Positions 9,805-19,958 of a stretch of 64,000 bases of DNA are shown piece after piece; position 1 is the first letter of the stretch, and each line of letters starts with the position of its first letter. Position numbers and translations under genes: made by a program. The stretch is from Bacteroidales bacterium (lineage in GTDB: Bacteria; Bacteroidota; Bacteroidia; Bacteroidales; UBA932), in assembly GCA_015060335.1 (NCBI GenBank), contig SUYR01000007.1:35043-99042 (forward strand), in the 5' to 3' direction. The notes beneath the pieces are model-generated. The model was not told where the DNA came from, ran no database searches, and saw only the letters and a program-made list of their open reading frames with translations.

Positions 9805-10602
9805 ATGAATAAGGATCGTCAAATAGATATAATGGGTATCGTCAACCTGACAGATGACTCATATTATGCTGAAAGTCGCTGCTCCGATGCGGAGGCGGCA
9901 ATGTCGAGGATACGGACATTGGTTGAGGAAGGCGCATCGATAATCGACCTTGGAGCATGCTCCACAAGACCGGGTTCGCACCCCGTAGGCGCCAGGCAGG
10001 AATGGGAGCGACTGTCTCCCGTACTTCAGCTGGTCCGCAGGGAATTTCCTCAGCTCCGTATTTCAATAGATACATATTGGTCCGAAATCGTCTCACGTGC
10101 TTACGATTTGATAGGAGATTTCATTGTAAACGATATTTCTGCTGGAGAGGATGACCCTCATATGCTCTCTGTTGCAGGCAGTCTGGGGCTTACATACGTT
10201 GCTATGCATAAGCGCGGTACGCCGGAAAATATGGCATCACTTACAGATTATAAGGACGTTGTGTCTGATATTGTTGAATATTTCGATGGTTTCGCAGAAA
10301 AAGCCTTACAGAATGGAATCAATGACTGGATTCTTGATCCGGGATTCGGATTTGCAAAAACGGTGGAGCAGAACTACCGGCTGCTTTCACAACTTGAGAA
10401 ATTCAAGTCCCTCGATCGTCCGATTCTTGTCGGAGTTTCAAGAAAGAGCATGATATATAAGTATCTCAATATCAGCCCGGAAGAGGCTTTGCCGGCTACG
10501 CAGGTGCTGCACTACCATGCATTGTGTTCCGGGGCGGATATTCTTCGTGTGCATGATGTGGCGGAAGCAGTGCGTACAGTGCAGCTCTACAAGATGTTAT
10601 AA
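9805..10602 (+). CDS. folP: dihydropteroate synthase
   Basis: A TIM-barrel enzyme of about 265 residues with the two DHPS signatures: MGIVNLTDDSYY near the N-terminus and GASIIDLGACSTRPG, followed by the C-terminal GVSRKSMIYKYL loop. It condenses 6-hydroxymethyl-7,8-dihydropterin pyrophosphate with p-aminobenzoate in folate synthesis, and is the sulfonamide target. The in-frame ATG at 9769 would add 12 residues (MTINLFTNFASG) unlike the family, and a TAATTTTG box overlaps that stretch, so I prefer the ATG at 9805. The two starts cannot be fully separated. Confidence 0.93.
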   Translation: MNKDRQIDIMGIVNLTDDSYYAESRCSDAEAAMSRIRTLVEEGASIIDLGACSTRPGSHPVGARQEWERLSPVLQLVRREFPQLRISIDTYWSEIVSRAYDLIGDFIVNDISAGEDDPHMLSVAGSLGLTYVAMHKRGTPENMASLTDYKDVVSDIVEYFDGFAEKALQNGINDWILDPGFGFAKTVEQNYRLLSQLEKFKSLDRPILVGVSRKSMIYKYLNISPEEALPATQVLHYHALCSGADILRVHDVAEAVRTVQLYKML

Positions 10603-10634
10603 CGCTCTATTGCTTTCAATTTAGTGGAAATTAT

Positions 10635-10665
10635 TTTGATTTAAGGATATTATAATATACCTTTG
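10635..10665 (+). promoter_or_regulatory. Promoter of the TlpA gene
   Basis: TTTG (10635-10638), 19 nt, TACCTTTG (10658-10665): a full match to the Bacteroidota consensus. The inferred start of transcription near 10672 rules out the upstream ATG at 10663 and supports the ATG at 10687. Confidence 0.78.
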
Positions 10666-10686
10666 CCCAAATATTCTCTATTGATT

Positions 10687-11172
10687 ATGAAAGCATTTAC
10701 ATTAGCAATAGCGCTTTTTGTATCCACTTTTGCATTTGCCCAGGTTCCTTCAGTAAAGGTTGAGAATTCAAAGGGTGAGGCGTTTGATACAAAGACTTTG
10801 ATCGAGTCTGGAAAGCCGACCATCATTTCATTCTGGTCAACTTCATGCAAGCCATGTATCCGTGAGCTTGATGCAATCTATGATGCACTTCCTGATTGGA
10901 AGGAGGAAGCAGATTTCAATGTTGTTGCTGTTTCGACTGATGACAGCCGTCTTCTTGCAAAGGCACGCTCTTTTGCAGAGGGTCGCGGTTGGGGAGAGGA
11001 TTATATCCTGCTTTTCGACAAGAATCAGGACTTCATGAGAGCGATGAATGTTTCTCAGGTTCCTCATGTCTTCGTTCTTGACGGCAAGGGTAAGATTGTA
11101 TATTCTCATACATCTTATCTTCCAGGAAATGAGGCAGAACTTATTGCTGCTGTGAAGAAGTGCAGTAAATGA
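10687..11172 (+). CDS. TlpA-family periplasmic thioredoxin
   Basis: A 161-residue protein with a Sec signal peptide ending at AFAQ and a thioredoxin fold with active site SCKPC (Cys54, Cys57) followed by a later cis-proline (SQVPHVFVLD). TlpA/ResA-like proteins reduce disulfides in periplasmic partners. It starts the transcription unit leading into the DUF6029 gene 22 bp downstream, and that partner may be its client. The start was set by the promoter just upstream. The specific substrate is unknown. Confidence 0.88.
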   Translation: MKAFTLAIALFVSTFAFAQVPSVKVENSKGEAFDTKTLIESGKPTIISFWSTSCKPCIRELDAIYDALPDWKEEADFNVVAVSTDDSRLLAKARSFAEGRGWGEDYILLFDKNQDFMRAMNVSQVPHVFVLDGKGKIVYSHTSYLPGNEAELIAAVKKCSK

Positions 11173-11194
11173 TCTGCCATATAAACCGATACCT

Positions 11195-12844
11195 ATGAAG
11201 AAACTCTTGTATATAGTCTTGCTGTCGTTTTCTGTATCTGTTGCTGCAGAAGAAAAGGACTGGGGGCGTGTATCCGCAAGTCTGGAGTCTCTCAATCATG
11301 TGTATGTGGATGATGCGGCAAACAATTTCATGCCGGTATCGGGACATGATCAGAATCTCAACTATCTCAAAGGAGGAAGATACGCCACCAATAACTATCT
11401 GAAGGTTGATTATTATAAGGAGCGTATATCTGCAGGAATGCAGCTTGAGGGATATTTTCCTACTACCATAGGTTATCCTATAGCCCAGAACAAATTGTCC
11501 TTAAGTAATATTTACGTAGGATGGACAGATGATTCCTATTCGGTCACGGCTGGTACTTTCTACGAGCAGCTTGGAAGCGGACTTCTTTTCCGCAGCTGGG
11601 AAGACAGGGCGCTGGGTCTGAATAATGCGGTCATGGGACTGAGGGGCTCATATTCATCCGATTTTTTCTCGGTCAAGGCATTTGCAGGCTTGCCGAGGTT
11701 AGATAAACTCCAGGTGATGACCGATAATGGATTTTTCGGATTCGGCTTGGCAGATGATGTAGTGATCGCTGCGGCAGATGCTTCTGTTTCCATATCTGAT
11801 TGTTTAAGTTGGAATGATATCTCCTTGTCTTTGGAAGGTTCTGTTCTCTATAAGCATGAAGAACTCATGGCTATGCCGATGTCGAAAGGATGTAAGGAAG
11901 ATAATATTGGTTGGTCAGGACGTTTGAATGCCGGTTTTGATGGTTTTTATCTGAAGGGAGAATATGTAGGAGCCGGAGTGCAGTATATCAACCCTTTTAC
12001 CGATGCACAGAGAGGTGATGCTCAGCTTCTTGAACTGGGATATAATAAAAGGGGGCTGGGTGTCTCACTGACAGGACGCAGACTGTTTAGAATCAATCAG
12101 CAGATATATACGGGTGCGTATGATTATGATGGCTCTGCAAATATCATGTCATATACCCCGGCTATGTGTACTCAATATACGTACATGCTGACTACACTGG
12201 TGCCGTATAGCATTCCTGAGACGACAAATGCTCTGAAATCCGGCGAGTTCGGCGCACAGCTGGATGCATTTTATAATTTCCGAAGGGGAACGAAGATAGG
12301 TGGAAAGAGGGGTATGAAGGTTCATGCGAACTTCTCTACATACTACAGCCTGGATGCTGAGGGACATGTCAAGAACGGTGAATTCCTCTTCCGGGACTTC
12401 AGTATTGATGTGGAGAGGCAATGGAGCAAGCAGTTCAAGACAACTTTTCTCTATTCTTATCAGGATTATAATCATCATGAGAATGGTATATACGTGGGAG
12501 AGTCTCATACCGTTGTTGCAGATCTGCTTTATAAGTGGACATCGAAATTCTCCACAAGACTGGAACTTCAGTATCTGATTTCTGACGAGTATCAGAAGGA
12601 CTGGATGGCGGCATTGCTTGAGATCAGTCTTGCTCCTCATTGGAGTATATATGCAAGTGATATGTATAATCATGGCAGTACCGGAATGCACTATTATAAT
12701 GCGGGTTTGAGCTATGCATATCGCTGGATCAGAGTTGCTGCCGGATACGGACGGTATAGGGCCGGATACATATGTTCTGGCGGAGTCTGCCGACAGATTC
12801 CTGCTTATACCGGAGCAAATATAACGCTGACTGCATCGTTTTAA
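11195..12844 (+). CDS. DUF6029-like outer-membrane beta-barrel protein
   Basis: A 549-residue protein with a Sec signal peptide (cleavage near VAAEEK). The mature part is made of alternating aromatic-rich amphipathic strands (LKVDYYKERISAGMQ, LSNIYVGWTDDSYSV and similar) and ends in a terminal aromatic strand (ANITLTASF), features of an outer-membrane barrel. I recognise it as resembling DUF6029, a Bacteroidota family of unknown function often seen next to TlpA and Omp28 genes. It lies 22 bp after the TlpA gene and 48 bp before the next lipoprotein, so is likely part of the same operon. Confidence 0.75.
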   Translation: MKKLLYIVLLSFSVSVAAEEKDWGRVSASLESLNHVYVDDAANNFMPVSGHDQNLNYLKGGRYATNNYLKVDYYKERISAGMQLEGYFPTTIGYPIAQNKLSLSNIYVGWTDDSYSVTAGTFYEQLGSGLLFRSWEDRALGLNNAVMGLRGSYSSDFFSVKAFAGLPRLDKLQVMTDNGFFGFGLADDVVIAAADASVSISDCLSWNDISLSLEGSVLYKHEELMAMPMSKGCKEDNIGWSGRLNAGFDGFYLKGEYVGAGVQYINPFTDAQRGDAQLLELGYNKRGLGVSLTGRRLFRINQQIYTGAYDYDGSANIMSYTPAMCTQYTYMLTTLVPYSIPETTNALKSGEFGAQLDAFYNFRRGTKIGGKRGMKVHANFSTYYSLDAEGHVKNGEFLFRDFSIDVERQWSKQFKTTFLYSYQDYNHHENGIYVGESHTVVADLLYKWTSKFSTRLELQYLISDEYQKDWMAALLEISLAPHWSIYASDMYNHGSTGMHYYNAGLSYAYRWIRVAAGYGRYRAGYICSGGVCRQIPAYTGANITLTASF

Positions 12845-12892
12845 CAGAAACTACTAACTAAATACATTAATTATTAACTAAATCTATTCGTT

Positions 12893-15454
12893 ATGAAAAA
12901 GACATTCAGAACTATTCTTGCAGGAGCCGTTGCGCTTCTGTCAGTGTCTTGCTACGACGACCTCGCTCTTCGTGAGGATATCGCCAATCTCGGTGATGAC
13001 CTCAAAGGACTTGAGGAGCGTATCACAGCCCTTGAGAATACACTCAATGCTGAGGTCGGTGGCATAAATGATCTTGCGTCGCGTCTGGCTGATGCCGAAG
13101 ATGCGGTAGAGGGTCTCGGTACTGATCTTGAAGAACTTCAGGGCATCGTTTCAGGACAGGGTGATGAACTTGAGGACCTTTTAGGAAAGGTAAAACTGCT
13201 TGATGAGTTTGATGGCAAAGTTGATGGCCTTATCGATGACGTTGAGGCTGCAATAGCTGGACTCATTGAAGCTGACAAGACATTTGCTTCAAAGTCAGAT
13301 CTTGCTGCCGCAGTTGCAAAGATTGCTGTCGTAAATGTGGAGGAAAAGGATGGCAATATTGTTCTTACACTTGCAGACGGTAAGACCGTTTCTCTTTCTA
13401 AGCCGCTTGAAAATGTTGAGAACACTGGTCTGGTGACTGTTGTTGAAATTGATGGTGTCAAGTATTGGGCAGTCAAGGATGCAAGCGGTGTTGCTACATC
13501 ATTAGATGTGCCAGTAGGACATCCTGATATGAAGATTGAATTTGAAGTCACAGCTGAAGGCAAACTTGTTTACACAGTCAATGGTGGTGAGCAGGTTGAG
13601 ACTGGCGTTTCAATATCAGATATCGCAGGATCGGATTTTATGATTACAGATATAAAGGAAAACAATGATAATGTTGTGATTACTATTGGCGACCTTTCGT
13701 TTACACTTCCTAAATACTCTGTCGGAGCTCAGCTTGAACTCAGCCGTTCGGAATTCTATGTGGGATATGGTCTTTCTAAGACTGTTACTGTTTCTGGAGT
13801 AGAGGACTACTATGTCGCATCTAAGCCAGATGGTTGGAAGGTTACTGCCGAAGGCAATACAATCACAGTGACTGCACCTTCGAAGCAGGTAGCTGAGTTG
13901 GGCGTGGCAGAGCTCGAAGGTGAAATCGTTATTCATGCTGATGCCGAGAAGTGTACATATGCAAGTATGAATGTCAGCTGCGGTGAGGCCTTCTCTATAG
14001 AGGTGGACAGCTCAACAGGTGTAGTTACAATATTCAACTCATTAGCTGTTGAATATCCTGACTATACAGGCATGTACGAACCGACCTATGATTTTGGTGA
14101 TGCGCTTGTAGGAGTTATGCCACTTTCTGATTTTGAGTACTTTGCTTCTGTCGATGAACTTATTGAAGCATCAGAAAATTATGTGATCCCTTCTGGTTAT
14201 TTGGCAAATATAAAGAATAATCTTGAAATCTGGAATGAATATATACCGGGTGAAGTAGAGGAAGAGACAATAAAACTCACTATTGCAGAATTGGGCGCTT
14301 CATTCTATCCTCCATGCGCGATAGCTGAAGGCGAGCATTATGTAGTTTGGGCTGTACCTCAGACGGATAAGGTGATGAAGGAACTGTACACATTCGACTA
14401 TTATAAGCCAATAACAATAGCACTTGAGGAGAAGACAAAGTTGTATAATGATATTACACTTACTCTGACATGCTCAGGTGGAGTAAGTTACTATGCAAAT
14501 TGTTTTCCTGCGGAAATGTTTGAGTATATGACTCTCAAAGATTTTATGGAAGTGGGTTATGGTGTCGGAGAAGGTCCGTGGAAGTCTTTCCAGAATACAG
14601 GTATGGCTGAAGCAATGGGAACACCAGTTTCAAATGGTATGGATATTTCTCTTAAGGAACTCATGTATGAGGACCTTAAACCTAATACAAAGCATATTGT
14701 CTATGTGTTCCCTATTCAGGACGGAAAGGCACCGGCAGATTATGTCTATGAGACAGACTTTGAACCATATGTATATGAGTTTACCACAGCGCCTCTTGTT
14801 GCAGGTGGAACTCCGGCAACACTTGACTTGGACGCAGCTACTGATTACACCTCAGTTTCTGTCAAAGTGACTCCATCAGCCGGAACTACCACGTATTATT
14901 ATTATTATAATCCTGGTGCTGCTGATGAATATACCGACGATCAACTTGCAGCTGATGTGATGTCTCGTTGCTTCTACCCATTCACTGAGGAGAAGGTTGT
15001 AAAGGCATCAAATGTGCCAGCCGGTACAAGTAAGGAACTTGTGGTTGTGTCAGTAACAGAAGATGGTAAATTTGCTATTGCTCGCGATGTGTTCTCGTCT
15101 CTTGAGTATCCTTATTCAGAAGCTATTCTGGTCACTTTCGATAGTCTTACAAAGGATGAGGAAACAGGAGAGTACACAGCAGTTTTCAATGTCTCTGGCG
15201 CAACTAAGTTTGCAGCTTATAATGCATCCAATGCAAATGTTGGAGTTTTCCCTGCGAACGTGTTGAAGAATGGTTTGACTAATGGTTATAGCTCATATAA
15301 GTGGGTTGATGTTATTGATGGTAAGGCAACTGTTGTATTTAAGCCTTCTTCAACATATTATGATTATCTGACTTATTCGGCATATAATGTTTCGGCAGAT
15401 GCTGTAACTGATCTTTCAGAGCCAGCTACAATTAAGCTCTCAGAAAAACTGTAG
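12893..15454 (+). CDS. coiled-coil lipoprotein with PL29-type N-terminal domain
   Basis: An 853-residue lipoprotein (lipobox SVSC, Cys20). Residues 22-120 are a strong coiled coil with heptads of Leu and acidic residues (LEERITALENTLN, LGTDLEELQGIVSG), the arrangement seen in the N-terminal domain named after PL29 lyases. A small beta domain follows (about 145-230, with LADGKTVSLSKPL), then Ig/BACON-like modules and fibronectin-like segments. No catalytic lyase domain is visible, so the PL29 label concerns only the N-terminus. A strong terminator follows the gene. Its role is probably surface structural or carbohydrate binding. Confidence 0.72.
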   Translation: MKKTFRTILAGAVALLSVSCYDDLALREDIANLGDDLKGLEERITALENTLNAEVGGINDLASRLADAEDAVEGLGTDLEELQGIVSGQGDELEDLLGKVKLLDEFDGKVDGLIDDVEAAIAGLIEADKTFASKSDLAAAVAKIAVVNVEEKDGNIVLTLADGKTVSLSKPLENVENTGLVTVVEIDGVKYWAVKDASGVATSLDVPVGHPDMKIEFEVTAEGKLVYTVNGGEQVETGVSISDIAGSDFMITDIKENNDNVVITIGDLSFTLPKYSVGAQLELSRSEFYVGYGLSKTVTVSGVEDYYVASKPDGWKVTAEGNTITVTAPSKQVAELGVAELEGEIVIHADAEKCTYASMNVSCGEAFSIEVDSSTGVVTIFNSLAVEYPDYTGMYEPTYDFGDALVGVMPLSDFEYFASVDELIEASENYVIPSGYLANIKNNLEIWNEYIPGEVEEETIKLTIAELGASFYPPCAIAEGEHYVVWAVPQTDKVMKELYTFDYYKPITIALEEKTKLYNDITLTLTCSGGVSYYANCFPAEMFEYMTLKDFMEVGYGVGEGPWKSFQNTGMAEAMGTPVSNGMDISLKELMYEDLKPNTKHIVYVFPIQDGKAPADYVYETDFEPYVYEFTTAPLVAGGTPATLDLDAATDYTSVSVKVTPSAGTTTYYYYYNPGAADEYTDDQLAADVMSRCFYPFTEEKVVKASNVPAGTSKELVVVSVTEDGKFAIARDVFSSLEYPYSEAILVTFDSLTKDEETGEYTAVFNVSGATKFAAYNASNANVGVFPANVLKNGLTNGYSSYKWVDVIDGKATVVFKPSSTYYDYLTYSAYNVSADAVTDLSEPATIKLSEKL

Positions 15455-15476
15455 TCCGAAAGTCTATTGTTAATAA

Positions 15477-15511
15477 GTTAGGTCCGCATTCTGTGGTGCG
15501 GGCCTAACTTT
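15477..15511 (+). terminator. Rho-independent terminator after the 853-residue lipoprotein gene
   Basis: A 12-bp stem (GTTAGGTCCGCA with TGCGGGCCTAAC, one T-G pair) around an eight-base loop, followed by TTTG and later TTTT. The downstream arm runs directly into the -33 box of the next promoter. Confidence 0.75.
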
Positions 15512-15539
15512 GCGTTTTAATGAAATTTCAGTACATTTG
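15509..15539 (+). promoter_or_regulatory. Promoter of the 1010-residue lipoprotein gene
   Basis: TTTG (15509-15512), 19 nt, TACATTTG (15532-15539), an exact consensus match. It begins at the base after the terminator stem, so terminator and promoter are fused head to tail. Confidence 0.75.
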
Positions 15540-15562
15540 CAGAAATATTAAATGTACAATAT

Positions 15563-18500
15563 ATGAAAAAAATATCAACTCTATTTTCCTTAATCGTGTC
15601 TTTGTGTTGTGTGCTTACAGTTCTATCTGTTTCATGCAGTCCTGTCGAGGAACCAGATAACTCGGAGAAGGAAGATCCAAAGGAACCGGACGAACAGGTT
15701 GACGAGGTTGCGGATTCTTTAACAACCGTCTTGCAGCGTCAGATAGACGCTATGTCCTTCTTGCTTACATCTGAGGACCTGAAGTTGTCTTCTTGTAGTG
15801 AATCTACTCAGGAGGGACTATATGAGATTTTATTTCAGGGCGGAAAATCATTCAAATTATTTTCCGGAGTGGAATGCGGAATTTTGGCATATTTCGAAAA
15901 TGATGGAGAGAAAACATGGGCTTCATATGATTCCGGACGAACACTTTCTGAATTGAAGACTGAAAGCGGAAATACTTTCTCATTACAGATATCTCCTCTT
16001 GTTAAGATTGTGGATGGTGCTTATGTCCTTACATTTGGTGATGTGGAGTTCAGACTGGATTTTAGTAGGGAATCGCAGGTACAGGCTTTCGATTGTGATG
16101 TTCTAAAAGATGGAAATGGTGAGATATATGCTGTGAAATTCATTTTCGCAGAAGGACTTGAGAAACTTGTATATCTGGAGACTTATTCGGGTGCGTCTTT
16201 CTATCTTCTCGGAGATGATAAGAAGGCTGCGTTGACTGAATATTGCGTGAACTGGGGTAGTACTGCTTCTTTTGTCTTGGATATAGCTTCTGGAATTGAA
16301 TATAAACTTGAAGTGTCTGAGGATTGGAAGGCTGATGTACGTGTTGATGGTGGTAATATATGCGTTGATATTGTTGCTCCTGAGAAAGGTGAAGATTCCT
16401 CGAATGAAGCGATCGTTACTGTTCTTACTTCAGATGGCCTTTTTACTCTTGCAGATCTGCGTTTGACAACTAATCCCTTTAATTCGTTATTTGCTTCCGC
16501 AACCAGTGTGGTAATATCACCTTCTGCAGGTGTCGATAAGTTTGTTTATGGTATTTCGCTTAAAGAGGATTTCGATATTAAAAGTATTCAGGATATGGCA
16601 GAGGATTGGATTACAGGAAAAGAATCCCTTCCTGCGACATGTTTTATTTCATCGGAGCCAGTCTTGAGAAACTTTGACGAAGTTCTCGGAGGAGAGATAG
16701 AGACGGGGGTTGACTATGTTTTGTGGGCTGCTACATCTCTGAATCTCATGTCGGTTGAATTTTCGAAAATAACAACAGATTTTGAGATTGTAAAGACTTA
16801 TCTTCTTGATGCGGATGTTAAGGTTGAGGTTAATGGTGCAGATGCAGTATTTGGAGGAGTAGTTCAGAAATCCGATGATGCAATTTCTGAAATTCTGTAT
16901 CAGGTCAATGAGTCCATCAACGATTCTATTCCTGCAATTGATGGAAAGTTCATTTACGAAGGTGTGCTTTCGGATTTTCCTGCTGTAGATGAATATCGAA
17001 GAGAGTTTGAGCCTGCGACAACTTATATTCTTTGGACAGTTGCTGCTGTGACGGGAGGTTATCAATATACTGAGGCAGATATTTTCAGTGTAGAAGTGAC
17101 CACTAATGATTTTCAGCCAGGCTCTGATTTGAAATTGGTGTGCTCAAGTGCAGAGGTTACTCCTTCGACTATAACTGTACCGGTTTCATGTGCTGGAGCT
17201 GAAATGATATGTTATGCTTTCCTGGATAATTCCATTGGAACAAGGTATTCTACTGCGTCTGATGTAGATAAGATGGCGCAGATGAAAAAAGCTTCATGTA
17301 CAACTGTCAAGGCCGAGGAGATTGTTGCAAAAGGTCAGAAACTTTCTCCTAATACGGGGTATTGGCTTTATGCGACGGCGATTGATAAGGACGGAAAGTA
17401 TGGCCCGATATCGTCAGTTAAAGCAACTACCAGTGTATTGGAATTTGACCCGGTTATCACTCTTTCAGTAGATCAGGTTGATGTTTCGGCAAAGCAAGTT
17501 GTTCTGAATGTAACCTCTGCTGGTGGAGATCTTTCTGAATATATATATTGGTTTGGCCGTACGACAGATCCGTTTTGGGCGAACACATCATATTGTGGTG
17601 GAACCAAGACATCTGCTCAGAGGTATATGGCATTGAATCCAGATGATGAGAATATCCGCAAGATGATGAATAAATATGGAATGATAGCGGATAATGGAAC
17701 AATAGTATTCAATGACCTTCTGATGGAGACGGAATACGTATTTGTCATATTGGAGAAGGGAGAAAAGTTTTATTCAAAGGTTGGTTATAAAAAGGTAACT
17801 ACTCTTGCTGCCGATCTTGGTGAAATTGTTAGAGAGGGAACACCAACTTGGAATACCGCTAAGAACGCTATAAAATTGGAGTGGATTGAGAGCCGCTTCC
17901 AGCAGGGCGCAAATGCTAATCTTATGTCTTCGTATGCATTTAATTTCAAATGTCCTGAGAATCTTACAGCCTATGTCATGTGTGCGTCTGTGGACTATTT
18001 TCAGTTGGCAGGGTTCACGAAGATGGAACATATCATGATAGAGATAGAGAATTATTCGAGTCGTAGATATGCAAACGGATATACTCCTATGATTAATGGT
18101 GCTCTGGCGACTGAACCTGATTATGTGAAAAACGGCGAGCCGCGTTCGGGACAGTTGATGAATGTGTATGATTTCTATGTACATGGTCTGCCTAATATGG
18201 GATTTGTAACATATTTTGCGAAGGATTCGCATGGAGAGGATAACTGTATATATTGGAAAAATGACCACTGTGCACAGTATTCTGAATATGAAGCTTCTAT
18301 TGCAAAGTTTCTTACTCTCGAACCATATGAATTAAAAGCAGAGCAATATGGGCTTCAGGGAGCTGAGGCGTCAGCATGGGCAGAGGATCTATTAGAAGCA
18401 TACTCACCTTACTATAAGGATGCTAAGCCTATAATATATGAGAATGATGGTAAGGGTGTACTTGTTTCTACACCATACGCTACTGGTGTAAATGAAGATG

Positions 18501-18595
18501 GTGTAATCCCGGATAGAGTAGTTGTAATGCTCAAGGATTTACAAGGTAACTACTATGAACCTATGTACTTTGAAGTTCCTGATTACTTTGAATAG
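15563..18595 (+). CDS. large surface lipoprotein of unknown function
   Basis: A 1010-residue lipoprotein (lipobox LSVSC, Cys25) with a short acidic linker (EEPDNSEKEDPKEPDEQ) that would hold the ectodomain away from the membrane. The rest is a series of beta-rich modules about 90-120 residues long, each with aromatic strands and a YxLWA-type motif (for example TGVDYVLWAATS and PATTYILWTVAA), which suggests related fibronectin-like repeats. No enzymatic motif was recognised. It has its own promoter. Its stop lies three bases from the stop of the convergent MATE gene. Confidence 0.72.
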   Translation: MKKISTLFSLIVSLCCVLTVLSVSCSPVEEPDNSEKEDPKEPDEQVDEVADSLTTVLQRQIDAMSFLLTSEDLKLSSCSESTQEGLYEILFQGGKSFKLFSGVECGILAYFENDGEKTWASYDSGRTLSELKTESGNTFSLQISPLVKIVDGAYVLTFGDVEFRLDFSRESQVQAFDCDVLKDGNGEIYAVKFIFAEGLEKLVYLETYSGASFYLLGDDKKAALTEYCVNWGSTASFVLDIASGIEYKLEVSEDWKADVRVDGGNICVDIVAPEKGEDSSNEAIVTVLTSDGLFTLADLRLTTNPFNSLFASATSVVISPSAGVDKFVYGISLKEDFDIKSIQDMAEDWITGKESLPATCFISSEPVLRNFDEVLGGEIETGVDYVLWAATSLNLMSVEFSKITTDFEIVKTYLLDADVKVEVNGADAVFGGVVQKSDDAISEILYQVNESINDSIPAIDGKFIYEGVLSDFPAVDEYRREFEPATTYILWTVAAVTGGYQYTEADIFSVEVTTNDFQPGSDLKLVCSSAEVTPSTITVPVSCAGAEMICYAFLDNSIGTRYSTASDVDKMAQMKKASCTTVKAEEIVAKGQKLSPNTGYWLYATAIDKDGKYGPISSVKATTSVLEFDPVITLSVDQVDVSAKQVVLNVTSAGGDLSEYIYWFGRTTDPFWANTSYCGGTKTSAQRYMALNPDDENIRKMMNKYGMIADNGTIVFNDLLMETEYVFVILEKGEKFYSKVGYKKVTTLAADLGEIVREGTPTWNTAKNAIKLEWIESRFQQGANANLMSSYAFNFKCPENLTAYVMCASVDYFQLAGFTKMEHIMIEIENYSSRRYANGYTPMINGALATEPDYVKNGEPRSGQLMNVYDFYVHGLPNMGFVTYFAKDSHGEDNCIYWKNDHCAQYSEYEASIAKFLTLEPYELKAEQYGLQGAEASAWAEDLLEAYSPYYKDAKPIIYENDGKGVLVSTPYATGVNEDGVIPDRVVVMLKDLQGNYYEPMYFEVPDYFE

Positions 18596-18598
18596 TAA

Positions 18599-19951
18599 CT
18601 ACACCTTTCTGTTCTTCCACTTTCCGCTTCTCAGATAACCGAAGCAGAAGACAAGCAAAGCAAGGGCATACACATGTTCGGCGCTCCAGCATACAGCTAC
18701 GTCGAGCTTGAGTATGCCCACTATTATTGTGCAGTACAGAGTATATATGACAAGAGCTGCGAGTTCAAGTCTGAAGGCTGTCCTGGTGCTTCCTGTACCA
18801 GAAACAGCCTGAAACATTACCATTGCTCCCACTGTAAGCAGGTATGAGCTGCACATGACGATCATTGACGGAACAGCAGCCGTCTTGAGGTCCGGAATGT
18901 CAGTGTATATGCTTATCACAGCAGTAGGGAAGAGGCAGAACAGCAGTACAAATGACATTACTATTCCATATGACAGTTTCAATATGCGCTTTATAAGCGA
19001 CATGACCTTGTCTTCTCTGCCGGCTCCGATGATATTGCTTACAAGTGTACTGCATGTGGATGCAAATGCAGAAAGTATCATCCACAGCAGCCCGGATACG
19101 CTTCTTACTATGTTTGATATGGCGAGAGACCTCTCTCCCAGGTGCTCTATGTACAGGAAGAATATCAGCCATGTGGAGATGGATATCACATGTTGGATCA
19201 TTGTCCATGAACACACCGGCATCATTGCCTTCAGTTCGCTCAGGTCAAATACGGCAGGATTGTCAAGTCCGAATTTTACCTTGTTGCATCTTCTGCGGGT
19301 GTAAGAGATGAAGAATATAAGCGATACAAGTTCGGCAAGGCTCGATCCTATTGCAGCTCCGGTTATGCCAAGGGCTGGAAAACCAAAGTGCCCGAAGATG
19401 AGTATCCAGTTGAATATTATGTTCGATGCGACCATGACTATCGAGTTGAGTGTCAGGGTCCTGGTCTGAGTCGTACCCACATAGAACGCTCTGAACATAC
19501 AGGTGCAGAATGCGAAGACCATACCCGGCAGTCTCCATCTGACATAGCTCAGAGATGCATCATATATTGCTTCGGATGACACCAGATGCCTCATCAGCAT
19601 AGGGGAGAACAGTTCGGATGCAGTGATAATGATGACAGACAGTCCGAGCAGGAAGTATAGTCCGTTCCAGAATACCTTGCCTGTTTCCCTGAATCTCTCT
19701 TCTCCGTTTCTTCTTCCTATGATGATCTGTGCGCCGATACTGAAACCGAATCCGATCATGAACAGGACCATGTAATATACAATGGCGATTGCTGATGCAC
19801 CCAGCTCGACCTCGCCGACCCTTCCCAGAAATGCGGTGTCGGTAAGACCTATCATCTGTTCCATCACAAGACTGATGAGAATCGGATATGCAACCCTCCA
19901 GATGTTCCTGTACGAATATGTTCTCTGCCTAATATCCTGTTCCATAATCAT
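18599..19951 (-). CDS. MATE-family multidrug/Na+ efflux transporter
   Basis: A 450-residue protein with twelve predicted membrane helices and the MATE opening (AYPILISLVMEQMIGLTDTAFLGRVG) repeated at lower identity in the second half. MATE proteins export cationic drugs or metabolites using Na+ or H+ gradients. The start is either the ATG at 19951 or the ATG two codons later; both give the same transporter. It lies downstream of truB with a conserved palindrome between the two genes. The substrate is unknown. Confidence 0.92.
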   Translation of the reverse strand: MIMEQDIRQRTYSYRNIWRVAYPILISLVMEQMIGLTDTAFLGRVGEVELGASAIAIVYYMVLFMIGFGFSIGAQIIIGRRNGEERFRETGKVFWNGLYFLLGLSVIIITASELFSPMLMRHLVSSEAIYDASLSYVRWRLPGMVFAFCTCMFRAFYVGTTQTRTLTLNSIVMVASNIIFNWILIFGHFGFPALGITGAAIGSSLAELVSLIFFISYTRRRCNKVKFGLDNPAVFDLSELKAMMPVCSWTMIQHVISISTWLIFFLYIEHLGERSLAISNIVRSVSGLLWMILSAFASTCSTLVSNIIGAGREDKVMSLIKRILKLSYGIVMSFVLLFCLFPTAVISIYTDIPDLKTAAVPSMIVMCSSYLLTVGAMVMFQAVSGTGSTRTAFRLELAALVIYTLYCTIIVGILKLDVAVCWSAEHVYALALLVFCFGYLRSGKWKNRKV

Positions 19952-19958
19952 TTACACC

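Noticed and set aside
12893..15454. PL29 lyase activity
   Set aside because: Only the N-terminal coiled-coil type domain fits; no catalytic domain is seen.
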